This document shows, piece after piece, positions 1 to 7,932 of a stretch of 64,000 bases of DNA (position 1 is its first letter; each line of letters starts with the position of its first letter). Both the position numbers and the translations under genes were made by a program. The DNA is from Bacillota bacterium (GTDB lineage: Bacteria > Bacillota > Clostridia > Lachnospirales > Lachnospiraceae): positions 372,001 through 436,000 of the forward strand of contig JAEVYT010000017.1 in the NCBI GenBank assembly GCA_023392615.1, given 5' to 3'. The notes under the pieces were generated by a model. That model had not been told where the DNA came from. It was given only the letters and a program-made list of their open reading frames with translations, and did no database searches.

Positions 1-463
1 AACTTACTATTTCACCATTGTATAAATCAAGAATTGGTGATAGATAAAGTTTCCCAGCAGGGATAGAAAACTCTGTTACATCGGTAACCCACTTCGTGTT
101 AGGTTGAGAAGTCTTGAAATCTCGGTTTAGTATATTAGGTGCGACCATTCCAATCTCACCCTTATAAGAACGATATTTTGCCTTTCTAATAAGGCACTTA
201 ATACCCAAGCTCCGCATCAGTCTTTGAACCTTTTTGTGGTTAATGATATGGCCTCTATTTCTAAGTTCCAATGTGATACGCCTATATCCATATCTGCCTT
301 TGTTTTCATGATATATTTGTTTTATTTGATTTTTAATCTCTTGATTTTTATCTGGTAATTTCATATGTTTCAGCTGATAATAAAACGTACTCCTTGGTAA
401 TTCGGCAAATGCCAATAAATCAGCGAGTCTATACTTCTGCCTTAATTCATCGATGATAATCAC
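1..463 (-). CDS. IS3-family transposase OrfB (integrase catalytic domain), 5' part only
   Basis: I translated this frame by hand; it is open from a GTG at 463 through to the window edge (about 154 codons). It begins VIIIDELRQKYRLADLL, has the HTH_21-like YGYRRI segment, and reaches the integrase core with WVTDVTEF, which carries the first aspartate of the DDE triad. The second aspartate and the glutamate lie beyond the window. The protein is probably made as an OrfAB fusion by -1 frameshifting at the A5G run that ends OrfA. Nothing inside the visible part is broken. Confidence 0.85.
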   Translation of the reverse strand, partial: MIIIDELRQKYRLADLLAFAELPRSTFYYQLKHMKLPDKNQEIKNQIKQIYHENKGRYGYRRITLELRNRGHIINHKKVQRLMRSLGIKCLIRKAKYRSYKGEIGMVAPNILNRDFKTSQPNTKWVTDVTEFSIPAGKLYLSPILDLYNGEIVS

Positions 464-981
464 TTTTTCCCATTCTCTCGCTGAATTCTTTCTTGAACTA
501 AGGCATCTAATTTTTTTAAGTATTCATTCTCCATTCGGAGTCTTTGTACTTCTGCAATCAAATCTTCCTGTACTTCAGGCTTGAGTTGTTTAGGTGGTCG
601 TTCTCGCTTTTTACTATTCATATCACTTGTTATTCCACGGCGTTCTTCTTTGAGAGCCTGTGGTCCTTCCTCGTAGTAAATACGTTCCCACTTTAGCAGA
701 TAATCAGGTTTTGGCATTCCTAAGGCCGGAGCTGCCATAGAAGCTGATAAGTGGTTCTCATGCATGTATTTTACAGCATCTAATTTAAAATCTCCAGTAT
801 ATGTTTGACGATTTATTATTAGCCCTTTAGCACCTTGCTCCTGATATAGCCTTAACCATCGTGAAAGTGGGGTATGACCACAACCAAGTAGTTTAGCTGC
901 TGCAAGGATTGACATATGCTTTTCTGTAATATTTAGTACAGCTTCTAATTTCTGTTCGTAAGTAAACTTTCTTTTTGACAT
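460..981 (-). CDS. IS3-family transposase OrfA (helix-turn-helix)
   Basis: This 173-residue protein has two consecutive helix-turn-helix units (about residues 1-55 and 60-115), then a basic stretch rich in K/R/P and a C-terminal leucine-rich coiled coil (about 130-165). This matches IS150-type OrfA, which binds the terminal repeats. Its last codons GGG AAA AAG TGA include an A5G slippery run, and OrfB is open in the -1 frame across it. The start follows an AGGG-type ribosome binding site near 990. The element sits head-away from the sigma factor gene. Confidence 0.9.
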   Translation of the reverse strand: MSKRKFTYEQKLEAVLNITEKHMSILAAAKLLGCGHTPLSRWLRLYQEQGAKGLIINRQTYTGDFKLDAVKYMHENHLSASMAAPALGMPKPDYLLKWERIYYEEGPQALKEERRGITSDMNSKKRERPPKQLKPEVQEDLIAEVQRLRMENEYLKKLDALVQERIQRENGKK

Positions 982-1002
982 AAAAATAAACCCTCCATGT
1001 TC

Positions 1003-1029
1003 GATTTTCTATCCAACATTTTGGGTTCA
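1003..1029 (-). repeat. Terminal inverted-repeat end of the IS3 element
   Basis: On the minus strand the sequence starts TGAACCCAAAATGTTGGA, with the CCCAAAATGTTGGA core seen in IS150-group ends. It lies about 20 bp upstream of the OrfA start. The partner repeat is outside the window, so the exact boundary is inferred. Confidence 0.55.
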
Positions 1030-1175
1030 CTTCAATATTCCCTCCTTCTTTTATATACAGTACCGATAGTTATCATAGAGTTATTTAACACAGAGCTATT
1101 TATTATAGAAATGAAAGATAAATGAATTCTACATCGTATTATTGATGAAAGGGGTTGATAAAAATCGATTGTATT

Positions 1176-1700
1176 ATGAATAGTAACGCGGTGGAACAGA
1201 ACAGAGTCTACAGTAACTTTGAAGTAGAATATATGGTTAGTGTATATGGCGATATGGTTTATCGCATCGCGTACATAAAAACGAGAAATAAGGAGAAGGC
1301 GGAGGATATCTTTCAAGAAGTGTTTATTAAATTCATGAAACTAAATAAGAGACTGGATAACCAAGAGCATGAAAAGGCATGGATGATAAAAACGACTATT
1401 AATTGTTGTAAGGATTTGTGGAAATCCGCATGGAACAGACGAGTTGTATATGACTATAAACAGAGCGGAATTTATGAAGAGAATTTGGTGGATAGTTTCG
1501 ACGGTGTAAGAAATATTGTTATGGAACTATCGGACAAATATCGTACGATTATACATCTTTATTATTATGAGGAATTAGGCATTAAGGAGATTAGTGAATT
1601 ATTATCATTGAACCAGAATACGGTCTGTACCAGATTATCGAGGGCAAGGGAATTATTAAAGCGAAAGCTGGAAAAGGGAGGATTTGATTATGAAATTTAA
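1176..1700 (+). CDS. ECF-type RNA polymerase sigma factor
   Basis: The protein has sigma-70 region 2 (VYGDMVYRIAYI through AEDIFQEVFIKFMK) and region 4 with a C-terminal helix-turn-helix (IKEISELLSLNQNTVCTRLSRARELLKRKL). At about 174 residues it is a normal ECF length. It probably directs transcription of its own operon and an envelope or stress regulon. The start is uncertain: the reading frame opens at a TTG at 1155, but GGGG abuts it with no spacing, so I prefer the ATG at 1176, although no good binding site precedes it. The next gene overlaps its 3' end and encodes the likely anti-sigma partner. Confidence 0.85.
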   Translation: MNSNAVEQNRVYSNFEVEYMVSVYGDMVYRIAYIKTRNKEKAEDIFQEVFIKFMKLNKRLDNQEHEKAWMIKTTINCCKDLWKSAWNRRVVYDYKQSGIYEENLVDSFDGVRNIVMELSDKYRTIIHLYYYEELGIKEISELLSLNQNTVCTRLSRARELLKRKLEKGGFDYEI

Positions 1701-2475
1701 AGATGTTTATAAATCAAGCATGGATCAAGTGGTCGTTCCGCAAAAAGCCGTCGATAATGTGATCTCTCATAATTCATTTGTTGAACAATTAAATACCCGA
1801 CAAAAAAAAGGTAGGAAAATACAACATTTGAAAAGAAACTTGGTTATAGTATGTTTGGCCTTATTATGTATTCTTGGTTTTTATAATATAAACAACTTGC
1901 GTGTTTTTGCTACCTCAGTTCTCAAAACCTATGAGATTGATTTGGGTTGGAAGCGTGCAGAACTTGGAGAACTAGCACCTTACAAATTGGATTTAGAATC
2001 CTTTATGAAGCTGAAGAATGTCAAAATAGATGATTTTGGAAATGGTGACGTATCTTATTCAAAGACCTATCAAAATACGATTGAATTAAAAAAGGAAACC
2101 GGAATCAGCATGATATCAAGCAAACTCTTAACAGTTGAAAGTGGTGTGGGTGGAGGAGTATTTGTTATATTTACCCCCAAGTACAAGTTCGGTAAACTAA
2201 ATGGTTCATTTGATTATAAGAATCAAATGATTGGTATAGATAGCGTATTTGCACTAGAGGGAGGTGATGAATCTTCCATAGGGTATGGCAATGGATCTGA
2301 TGAGAGATATGACTTTACCTATAAAGCGAAGAATGGCATAAAGGCATATTTTATTAAATCAAAACCTTATAAAAGCAAAGCCTTTTTTAGAGCCGGAGAT
2401 ATCGTGTATCAGATTGTTTCTACCGAGGCAAGTGTTGAGGATATGAAGATTATAATCGATTCCTTTGTGTATTAA
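1690..2475 (+). CDS. Anti-sigma-like membrane protein (DUF4367-like C-terminus)
   Basis: The layout is about 50 cytoplasmic residues, one membrane segment near residues 51-70 (LVIVCLALLCILGFY), then an extracytoplasmic domain of about 190 residues. The C-terminal signature FRAGDIVYQIVSTEASVEDM is like the DUF4367 domains found beside clostridial ECF sigma factors. It overlaps the sigma gene by 11 bp, implying translational coupling. The ATG at 1690 is preceded by GGGAGG at a good distance; a TTG six bases upstream is less likely. No zinc-finger anti-sigma motif is visible, so the role is inferred from topology and position. Confidence 0.7.
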   Translation: MKFKDVYKSSMDQVVVPQKAVDNVISHNSFVEQLNTRQKKGRKIQHLKRNLVIVCLALLCILGFYNINNLRVFATSVLKTYEIDLGWKRAELGELAPYKLDLESFMKLKNVKIDDFGNGDVSYSKTYQNTIELKKETGISMISSKLLTVESGVGGGVFVIFTPKYKFGKLNGSFDYKNQMIGIDSVFALEGGDESSIGYGNGSDERYDFTYKAKNGIKAYFIKSKPYKSKAFFRAGDIVYQIVSTEASVEDMKIIIDSFVY

Positions 2476-2589
2476 GTGAATAATTATAACATCTGGTTTA
2501 TTTGAATGATTCTCAAGACATTCTGTCCTATCTGTGTTATCATAATACTTCAAGCAGATAATCGAGTATATGGAATGGATGAGGAATGA

Positions 2590-4038
2590 ATGGACAATTT
2601 AGGTTTTCAATTATATAAATTAAGTGATGAGATAAAGAATGCAATCGATAAATTGGGTTACAAGGAGCCTACACCGGTACAGCAGGGAGTAATCCCATGT
2701 GTATTAGAAGATAGGGATGTGATTGTAAGGTCGCAAACCGGGAGCGGGAAAACTGCTGCATATGCTATTCCGATTTGTGAGAAAGTGGATTGGTTGGAAA
2801 ATAAACCGCAGGCATTAGTTCTGGTACCAACGAGAGAACTGGCCATACAGGTGAAGGAAGATTTCACAAATATCGGCAGATATAAGAGAATTAAAGCGAT
2901 TGCAGTTTATGGCAGGCACTCTTTTTCAGCTCAGAAATTAGAATTAAAGCAGAAAAATCATGTGGTAGTTGGAACGCCAGGGCGTGTAATGGATCATCTG
3001 GAGAGAGGGACGTTGAACTTGCAGTCAATTCGGTACTTGGTGATTGACGAAGCGGATGAGATGTTAAATATGGGCTTTATCGATCAGGTAGATGCCATTC
3101 TTAAACATTTACCAACGAATAGAATTAATATGCTATTCTCAGCAACCTTACCACAAAGAATAAAGGATATGGCGTGTGCATTTATGAATAACCCGGAAGA
3201 AATTGAGACGAATCATGATGAGATCACAGTAGAGCATATTAAGCACACAAGTTATCAAGTTCTTCAAGAAGAGAAACTTTCTACCTTAGTGGATGTTACA
3301 ATGATAGGAAATCCGGACAGTTGTATTATTTTTTGTAACACGAAGGAAGGCGTTGAAGAAGTTCACAAAAAATTGCAAGGATTGGGCTATCCATGTAATA
3401 AAATTCATGGCGGCATGGAACAGGAAGACCGAATTAAAACAATGAAAGCATTTAAGAGTGGGGCTTATCGCTACTTGATTGCGACGGATGTGGCAGCAAG
3501 AGGAATTGACATTGAGAATATATCCTTAGTCATAAACTATGACGTACCGTTAAAGAGAGAAACTTATGTACACCGCATAGGTAGGACTGGCAGGGCTGGA
3601 GCAGAGGGGAGTGCAATTACCTTTGTAACCTCTCGCGAAGAACGTTATATGGATGAGATTGAAAAATACGTCGGCTTTGAGATTGCTGTTGGTGATAAGC
3701 CTACTAAAGAGTTGGTGAATCAATGCAAAAAGGAGTTTGAGGTAAAGTCTTCAAGAAAACCGGTTCGAAAGAAAGAAAAATCGGAACAGTTAGATCGAAA
3801 TATAGTTACCCTCTACTTTAATGGTGGAAAGAAGAAAAAACTTAGGGCAACAAATTTTGTAGGTGCAATCTCGAATATTGAAGGAGTAAGTGCGGATGAT
3901 ATTGGAATTATAACGATATCTGATACACTCACATACGTAGATATTTTGAATGGGAAAGGTCAGATTGTGTTAAAAGCGATGCAGTATACAACCATCTGTG
4001 GAAAACAGCTAAAGGTGGCTGTGGCGAAGAAGAAGTAA
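2590..4038 (+). CDS. dbpA: DEAD-box ATP-dependent RNA helicase, DbpA type
   Basis: The 482-residue protein contains the full motif series: Q motif (GYKEPTPVQ), Walker A (SQTGSGKT), PTRELA, TPGR, DEAD, SAT, IIFC, ATDVAARGID and HRIGRTGRAG. Residues from about 400 onward form the small RNA-binding domain typical of DbpA/YxiN helicases, which bind 23S rRNA and act in 50S subunit assembly. The start follows a GATGAGGA ribosome binding site. It is a single-gene unit on the plus strand. Assignment to the DbpA subfamily rests on the C-terminal domain. Confidence 0.88.
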   Translation: MDNLGFQLYKLSDEIKNAIDKLGYKEPTPVQQGVIPCVLEDRDVIVRSQTGSGKTAAYAIPICEKVDWLENKPQALVLVPTRELAIQVKEDFTNIGRYKRIKAIAVYGRHSFSAQKLELKQKNHVVVGTPGRVMDHLERGTLNLQSIRYLVIDEADEMLNMGFIDQVDAILKHLPTNRINMLFSATLPQRIKDMACAFMNNPEEIETNHDEITVEHIKHTSYQVLQEEKLSTLVDVTMIGNPDSCIIFCNTKEGVEEVHKKLQGLGYPCNKIHGGMEQEDRIKTMKAFKSGAYRYLIATDVAARGIDIENISLVINYDVPLKRETYVHRIGRTGRAGAEGSAITFVTSREERYMDEIEKYVGFEIAVGDKPTKELVNQCKKEFEVKSSRKPVRKKEKSEQLDRNIVTLYFNGGKKKKLRATNFVGAISNIEGVSADDIGIITISDTLTYVDILNGKGQIVLKAMQYTTICGKQLKVAVAKKK

Positions 4039-4108
4039 GCCATGAGTTATGGGCAAGGTGGCTACGGAAATATTGTGTCCTTATTACTAATGATACTCAA
4101 TTATCTAC

Positions 4109-4570
4109 TTAGGCAATATCCGAACTATCTGACTTCATATTCACTACATTTTTTTTGTAAAAACTTGTAATGATTGAATATCCCAATATCAGTTGAAATA
4201 CATGCAAATAATTTGCACTATTATTAATCAAAAGACCAATTGGATGTATTAATATATTTGGTAAATATCTACCAATACCAAAGTATATGAGTACACCAAG
4301 TGAAAAATATAAAGATGGTATTCCTAATAATGCGAGTTTGATGAAATTGATTCTCCACGCTCCTACTTTCTTAAATTCCTGTATTAAATGGTCTATGCCA
4401 AGTAGTAAACCTATAATTACATAAATACCTATCTCTAATAATTGATATAGAAAAAAGCTCAAAGTCATTTGAAATTCTTTAATTCGATCAGAAACATAGT
4501 CTCCCAAAAACACCACAAAAATTATCAGTGTAATGATAATTAAATATTTAAAACAAGATTTCTTTCTCAT
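4109..4570 (-). CDS. Small multi-pass membrane protein of unknown function
   Basis: This 153-residue hydrophobic protein has about four membrane segments (near residues 8-25, 40-60, 75-100 and 118-140) with short polar ends. I do not recognise a family. The start is supported by GGGAGA a few bases upstream on the minus strand. It is convergent with the helicase gene and stands alone. AT content resembles its surroundings. Confidence 0.6.
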   Translation of the reverse strand: MRKKSCFKYLIIITLIIFVVFLGDYVSDRIKEFQMTLSFFLYQLLEIGIYVIIGLLLGIDHLIQEFKKVGAWRINFIKLALLGIPSLYFSLGVLIYFGIGRYLPNILIHPIGLLINNSANYLHVFQLILGYSIITSFYKKNVVNMKSDSSDIA

Positions 4571-4820
4571 AATATCTCCCTTTTATGTCACGATTATCGA
4601 ACAATTATTATTTAAAGATTTGAAATCATTATATATTATTTATTATGATTTTACTACCATAATTCACCATTGTTTTTTGTTGAATATGTGCTCTATCTTT
4701 GAAATATTTTTGTCCTACCTCGATAGGATCACTTACACCATATAACAAGAACAAATATTAAATGATAATAAGGTTATCTAGCAGAGCTTATTATTTTATA
4801 ATCGAGTGATATTTCGAAGT

Positions 4821-4850
4821 AAAATGGTATGGGTAATCTCATACCATTTT
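4821..4850. terminator. AT-rich hairpin, possible bidirectional terminator
   Basis: AAAATGGTATG and CATACCATTTT form a perfect 11-bp stem around an 8-base loop, with A and T runs at the ends. It lies far from any gene end, so its purpose is unclear; it could insulate the deo promoter or bind a regulator. Confidence 0.4.
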
Positions 4851-4972
4851 AAGTAGGATAGATTATTTAGCAACAGTCTTTTTTTGTGTAAAAATACCCG
4901 AAGTTGTGGGAAAATATGTTTGATAGAAGAATCATTGTAAAAAAATATCCTTTCTTATTACCATAATGACCT

Positions 4973-4994
4973 TTAATGGACATATGTCCTTTAA
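4973..4994. promoter_or_regulatory. Palindromic operator at the deoC promoter
   Basis: The core GGACATATGTCC is a perfect 12-bp palindrome, extending to about 22 bp (TTAAT/TTTAA flanks) with one mismatch. If the -10 is TATAAA/TAAAAT at 5013-5020, the centre lies near -41.5 from the expected start of transcription, the class II position for Crp/Fnr-type activators. A Crp/Fnr-family gene lies at the far end of this operon (14546-15256), making it a candidate binder. Confidence 0.5.
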
Positions 4995-5012
4995 GTATCG
5001 TTCTGAATCATG

Positions 5013-5020
5013 TATAAAAT
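5013..5020 (+). promoter_or_regulatory. Likely -10 region of the deo operon promoter
   Basis: TATAAAAT lies about 65 bases before deoC. No good -35 box is seen at the right distance; the palindrome takes its place, as at activator-dependent promoters. Confidence 0.4.
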
Positions 5021-5082
5021 TAATATAAGCAAAGTTTTTTATTATTAAAAATACTAAGATAGACGCTAAGGAGAAAAGCGCC

Positions 5083-5748
5083 ATGAATACAGAACAGATT
5101 ATCAAAGCAGTTGACCATACACTTCTTTTACAAACTTCAACCTGGGAACAGATTAAAACTATTTGTGATGAAGGGTTAGAATATAAAACAGCGTCAGCTT
5201 GCATTCCTCCATCCTATGTAAAGAGAGCAAAAGAGTATGTAGGAGATAAGCTTGCAATCTGTACCGTTATTGGTTTCCCGAATGGATACTCCACAACGGA
5301 AGTTAAAGTATTCGAGACAAAGAATGCGATTGAAAACGGAGCAGATGAAATCGATATGGTCATTAACTTGGGCGATCTAAAAGATAAGCATTATGATGAG
5401 ATATTAAGAGAAATCAAGTGTATCAAAGCAGCCTGTGGAGATAAAATTCTTAAGGTTATCATTGAAACCTGCCTCTTAACGGAGGAAGAAAAGATTAAGA
5501 TGTGTGAAATTGTTACAAACTCTGGTGCAGACTTTATTAAAACCTCCACCGGTTTTTCTACTGGAGGTGCAAACGAAGCTGATTTGAGATTATTTGCAGC
5601 AAATGTCGGCAAGGATGTAAAAATCAAAGCGGCAGGTGGAATTAAGAACTTAGAAACTGCGGAACTATTTATGAATATCGGAGCATCCAGACTTGGAACC
5701 AGCTCCATTATCAATATAGTAAAGAAGAATGAAGTGACCGGATATTAA
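5083..5748 (+). CDS. deoC: Deoxyribose-phosphate aldolase
   Basis: DeoC splits 2-deoxyribose-5-phosphate into glyceraldehyde-3-phosphate and acetaldehyde, the last step of deoxynucleoside breakdown. The 221-residue protein shows the class I aldolase features: Schiff-base lysine K153 in FIKTSTGFSTGG, the second active-site lysine K182 in KIKAAGGI, and the acidic residue in EIDMVIN (D91). The length is normal. The start follows AAGGAGA. It is the first gene of the nucleoside operon. Confidence 0.97.
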   Translation: MNTEQIIKAVDHTLLLQTSTWEQIKTICDEGLEYKTASACIPPSYVKRAKEYVGDKLAICTVIGFPNGYSTTEVKVFETKNAIENGADEIDMVINLGDLKDKHYDEILREIKCIKAACGDKILKVIIETCLLTEEEKIKMCEIVTNSGADFIKTSTGFSTGGANEADLRLFAANVGKDVKIKAAGGIKNLETAELFMNIGASRLGTSSIINIVKKNEVTGY

Positions 5749-5858
5749 TTAGGTTTCAAACGATGAAAGAATTAATTACATCAATAGAACAATAAAACTA
5801 CAAATAACAAAGATGTTCATATAAGAATTCAAAATATTACATAGAACGGAGAAATATT

Positions 5859-6566
5859 ATGCCAATACCTACACCTCATATCACAGCAGCGAAGGAAGAT
5901 TTCGCAAAAACAGTATTAATGCCGGGAGATCCGCTCAGAGCAAAGTATATCGCAGAAACCTATTTAGAAGATGCGAAATTAGTAAATAATGTACGAGGAG
6001 TACAAGGCTATACCGGTACATATAAAGGGAAAAAAGTTTCCGTTATGGCAAGTGGTATGGGAATGCCATCGATCGGAATTTATTCCTATGAATTATTTAA
6101 TTTTTATGATGTAGATAATATCATTCGAATTGGAAGTGCTGGTGCAATTTCACCAGAATTAAAGCTTCGTGATATTGTAATCGGTTTAGGTGCATGTACG
6201 AACTCCAATTATGCAGACCAATACAAATTACCGGGAACCTATGCACCAATCGCATCTTTTGAGCTTGTTACAAAAGCTTATGAAGCAGCGAAAAATCGCG
6301 GACTTGAGGCGAAGGTAGGTAATATCTACTCCAGTGATACCTTCTATGATGATGCATTAAGTTTAGCAGAATGGCAGAAGATGAATGTTCTTGCTGTAGA
6401 GATGGAAGCAGCTGCATTATACATGAACGCAGCCAGAGCACGTAAGAATGCACTTTGTATCTGCACTATTTCGGATTGTCCGTTAACTGGCGGAGAGGAA
6501 TGCACTGCTGAAGAAAGACAGTTAACCTTTACAAAGATGATGGAGATTGCCCTTGAGATCGCTTAA
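5859..6566 (+). CDS. deoD: Purine nucleoside phosphorylase, DeoD type
   Basis: DeoD phosphorolyses purine (deoxy)nucleosides to the free base and (deoxy)ribose-1-phosphate. The 235-residue protein begins TPHITA, carries the phosphate-site MPGDPLRAK segment, GSAGAIS, the AVEMEAAALY substrate motif and the catalytic aspartate in TISDCP. These are hallmarks of the hexameric PNP-I class. The gene starts after CGGAGA and lies 110 bp after deoC in the same operon. Its ribose-phosphate product feeds DeoB, encoded next. Confidence 0.97.
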   Translation: MPIPTPHITAAKEDFAKTVLMPGDPLRAKYIAETYLEDAKLVNNVRGVQGYTGTYKGKKVSVMASGMGMPSIGIYSYELFNFYDVDNIIRIGSAGAISPELKLRDIVIGLGACTNSNYADQYKLPGTYAPIASFELVTKAYEAAKNRGLEAKVGNIYSSDTFYDDALSLAEWQKMNVLAVEMEAAALYMNAARARKNALCICTISDCPLTGGEECTAEERQLTFTKMMEIALEIA

Positions 6567-6652
6567 GAGGGAAATGAAAGATAGAAAGCAATATTAACAG
6601 ATTAACAGGTAAGTTTGTGACTTTATGAATATAGGTACAAACCAGATTAAAA

Positions 6653-6693
6653 GGAAAGCATCATTGAGTTCTGTAAGAATTATGATGTTTTTC
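6653..6693 (+). terminator. Intra-operon hairpin between deoD and deoB
   Basis: GGAAAGCATCAT and ATGATGTTTTTC pair over 12 positions with two G-U pairs, ending in a T-rich tract. It looks like a partial terminator or RNA-stability element inside the operon. Confidence 0.4.
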
Positions 6694-6725
6694 TTGCTAT
6701 GTTAATGAAAGGCATGGTGATTAAA

Positions 6726-7913
6726 ATGAAAATTAATCGAGTATTTTTGACCGTTCTTGATAGTTTTGGTATTGGTTATCTGCCAGACGCCGGAGAATAC
6801 GGGGATATGGGCAGTAATACATTAAAGGCAGTATCAGGAAGTGAGAAATTCCACACCCCTAATATGGCAAAACTCGGATTGTTTAATATTGACGGAGTAA
6901 GTTGTGGAATACCTTGTGGAAGCCCGTTAGGAGCCTTTGCTCGATTAACAGAACAGTCTAAGGGTAAGGACACTACAATCGGACATTGGGAAATCGCCGG
7001 AGTTGTATCACCAGAACCATTGCCAACATATCCGAATGGATTCCCGGAGGATATTATCAATGAATTCTCCAAATTAACCGGAAGAAAGGTGATTTGTAAT
7101 AAACCATACTCCGGAACTAAAGTAATAGATGATTATGGCAAAGAACATGTAGAGACCGGTTCACTGATTGTTTATACCTCAGCGGATAGTGTATTCCAAA
7201 TCGCTGCCCATGAGGACGTGGTGCCTTTAAACAAATTATATGATTACTGTCACATCGCCAGAGAATTGTTAATCGGAAAGCACGGTGTGGGAAGGGTAAT
7301 TGCAAGACCGTTTACAGGAAACTATCCGGACTATAAGAGAACACCCAACCGACATGATTATTCCATTACTCCACCCAAAACCACTATGTTAGATTATATG
7401 AAACAAAGCGGTTTGGATGTGATTGCTATCGGAAAGATAAGTGATATATTTTCCGGTAGTGGGGTTACAGAAAGCTATACCACAAAGAATAATCAAGATG
7501 GAATGAATCGCACCATAGAGTTAATGAGTAAGGATTTTAAAGGGTTATGTTTTACAAATTTGGTTGACTTTGATATGGTTTACGGACATCGTAATGATGT
7601 AGAAGGTTATGCAAATGCGTTGACCGAATATGACATCCGCCTAGGTGAGTTTTTGAATAAAATGGGAGATGAGGATGTTCTGATTATAACAGCAGATCAT
7701 GGTTGCGATCCTTCCACAGAAAGTACGGATCACTCCAGAGAGTACGTTCCGGTAATGATATATGGAAAGGCAATAAAGACGGCGACCGATTTAGGCACCA
7801 GAGATTGCTTTGGAGATATTGCTGCTACGATTTTGGATATCTTTGGGATAGAGGGAAAAGTAGACGGTACAAGTATGTTACCAAACATTGATGCTAATAG
7901 AAACCAAGGCTAA
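6726..7913 (+). CDS. deoB: Phosphopentomutase
   Basis: DeoB interconverts (deoxy)ribose-1-phosphate and the 5-phosphate, linking the phosphorylases to DeoC. The protein shows the alkaline-phosphatase-superfamily metal sites: TVLDSFGIG near the N-terminus, GKDTTIGHWE with the catalytic threonine, and the C-terminal ITADHGCDP and STDHSREYVP. I choose the ATG at 6726 (395 residues), which gives the family-typical N-terminus MKINRVFLTVLDSFGIG; upstream in-frame ATGs at 6699, 6705 and 6714 would add an unusual leader. It is followed 19 bp later by pdp. Confidence 0.95.
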   Translation: MKINRVFLTVLDSFGIGYLPDAGEYGDMGSNTLKAVSGSEKFHTPNMAKLGLFNIDGVSCGIPCGSPLGAFARLTEQSKGKDTTIGHWEIAGVVSPEPLPTYPNGFPEDIINEFSKLTGRKVICNKPYSGTKVIDDYGKEHVETGSLIVYTSADSVFQIAAHEDVVPLNKLYDYCHIARELLIGKHGVGRVIARPFTGNYPDYKRTPNRHDYSITPPKTTMLDYMKQSGLDVIAIGKISDIFSGSGVTESYTTKNNQDGMNRTIELMSKDFKGLCFTNLVDFDMVYGHRNDVEGYANALTEYDIRLGEFLNKMGDEDVLIITADHGCDPSTESTDHSREYVPVMIYGKAIKTATDLGTRDCFGDIAATILDIFGIEGKVDGTSMLPNIDANRNQG

Positions 7914-7932
7914 AGAGAGGAACTATGACTAT

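Larger units (their letters stand above)
1..1029 (-). mobile_element. IS3-family insertion sequence, partial (cut by window edge)
   Basis: The element consists of OrfA and the N-terminal part of OrfB on the minus strand, with OrfB in the -1 frame relative to OrfA, the classic IS3-family arrangement. An outer end beginning TGAACCCAAAATGTTGGA (read on the minus strand) lies just upstream of OrfA and resembles IS3/IS150-group terminal repeats. The other end lies beyond position 1, so completeness and target duplication cannot be judged. Confidence 0.85.
4571..5082. other. Gene-free stretch upstream of the deo operon
   Basis: These 512 bases hold no convincing gene; the open frame at about 4533-4745 overlaps the start of the preceding gene and looks random. 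The stretch contains a perfect 11-bp-stem hairpin (4821-4850), a near-perfect palindrome (4973-4994), and the likely deoC promoter (around 5013), each listed separately. Confidence 0.7.

Noticed and set aside
1032..1316. Minus-strand open frame over the sigma factor start
   Set aside because: It overlaps a well-supported sigma gene and has no ribosome binding site or family.
4533..4745. Plus-strand 70-codon frame
   Set aside because: It overlaps the start of the minus-strand membrane protein gene, is AT-driven and lacks a ribosome binding site.
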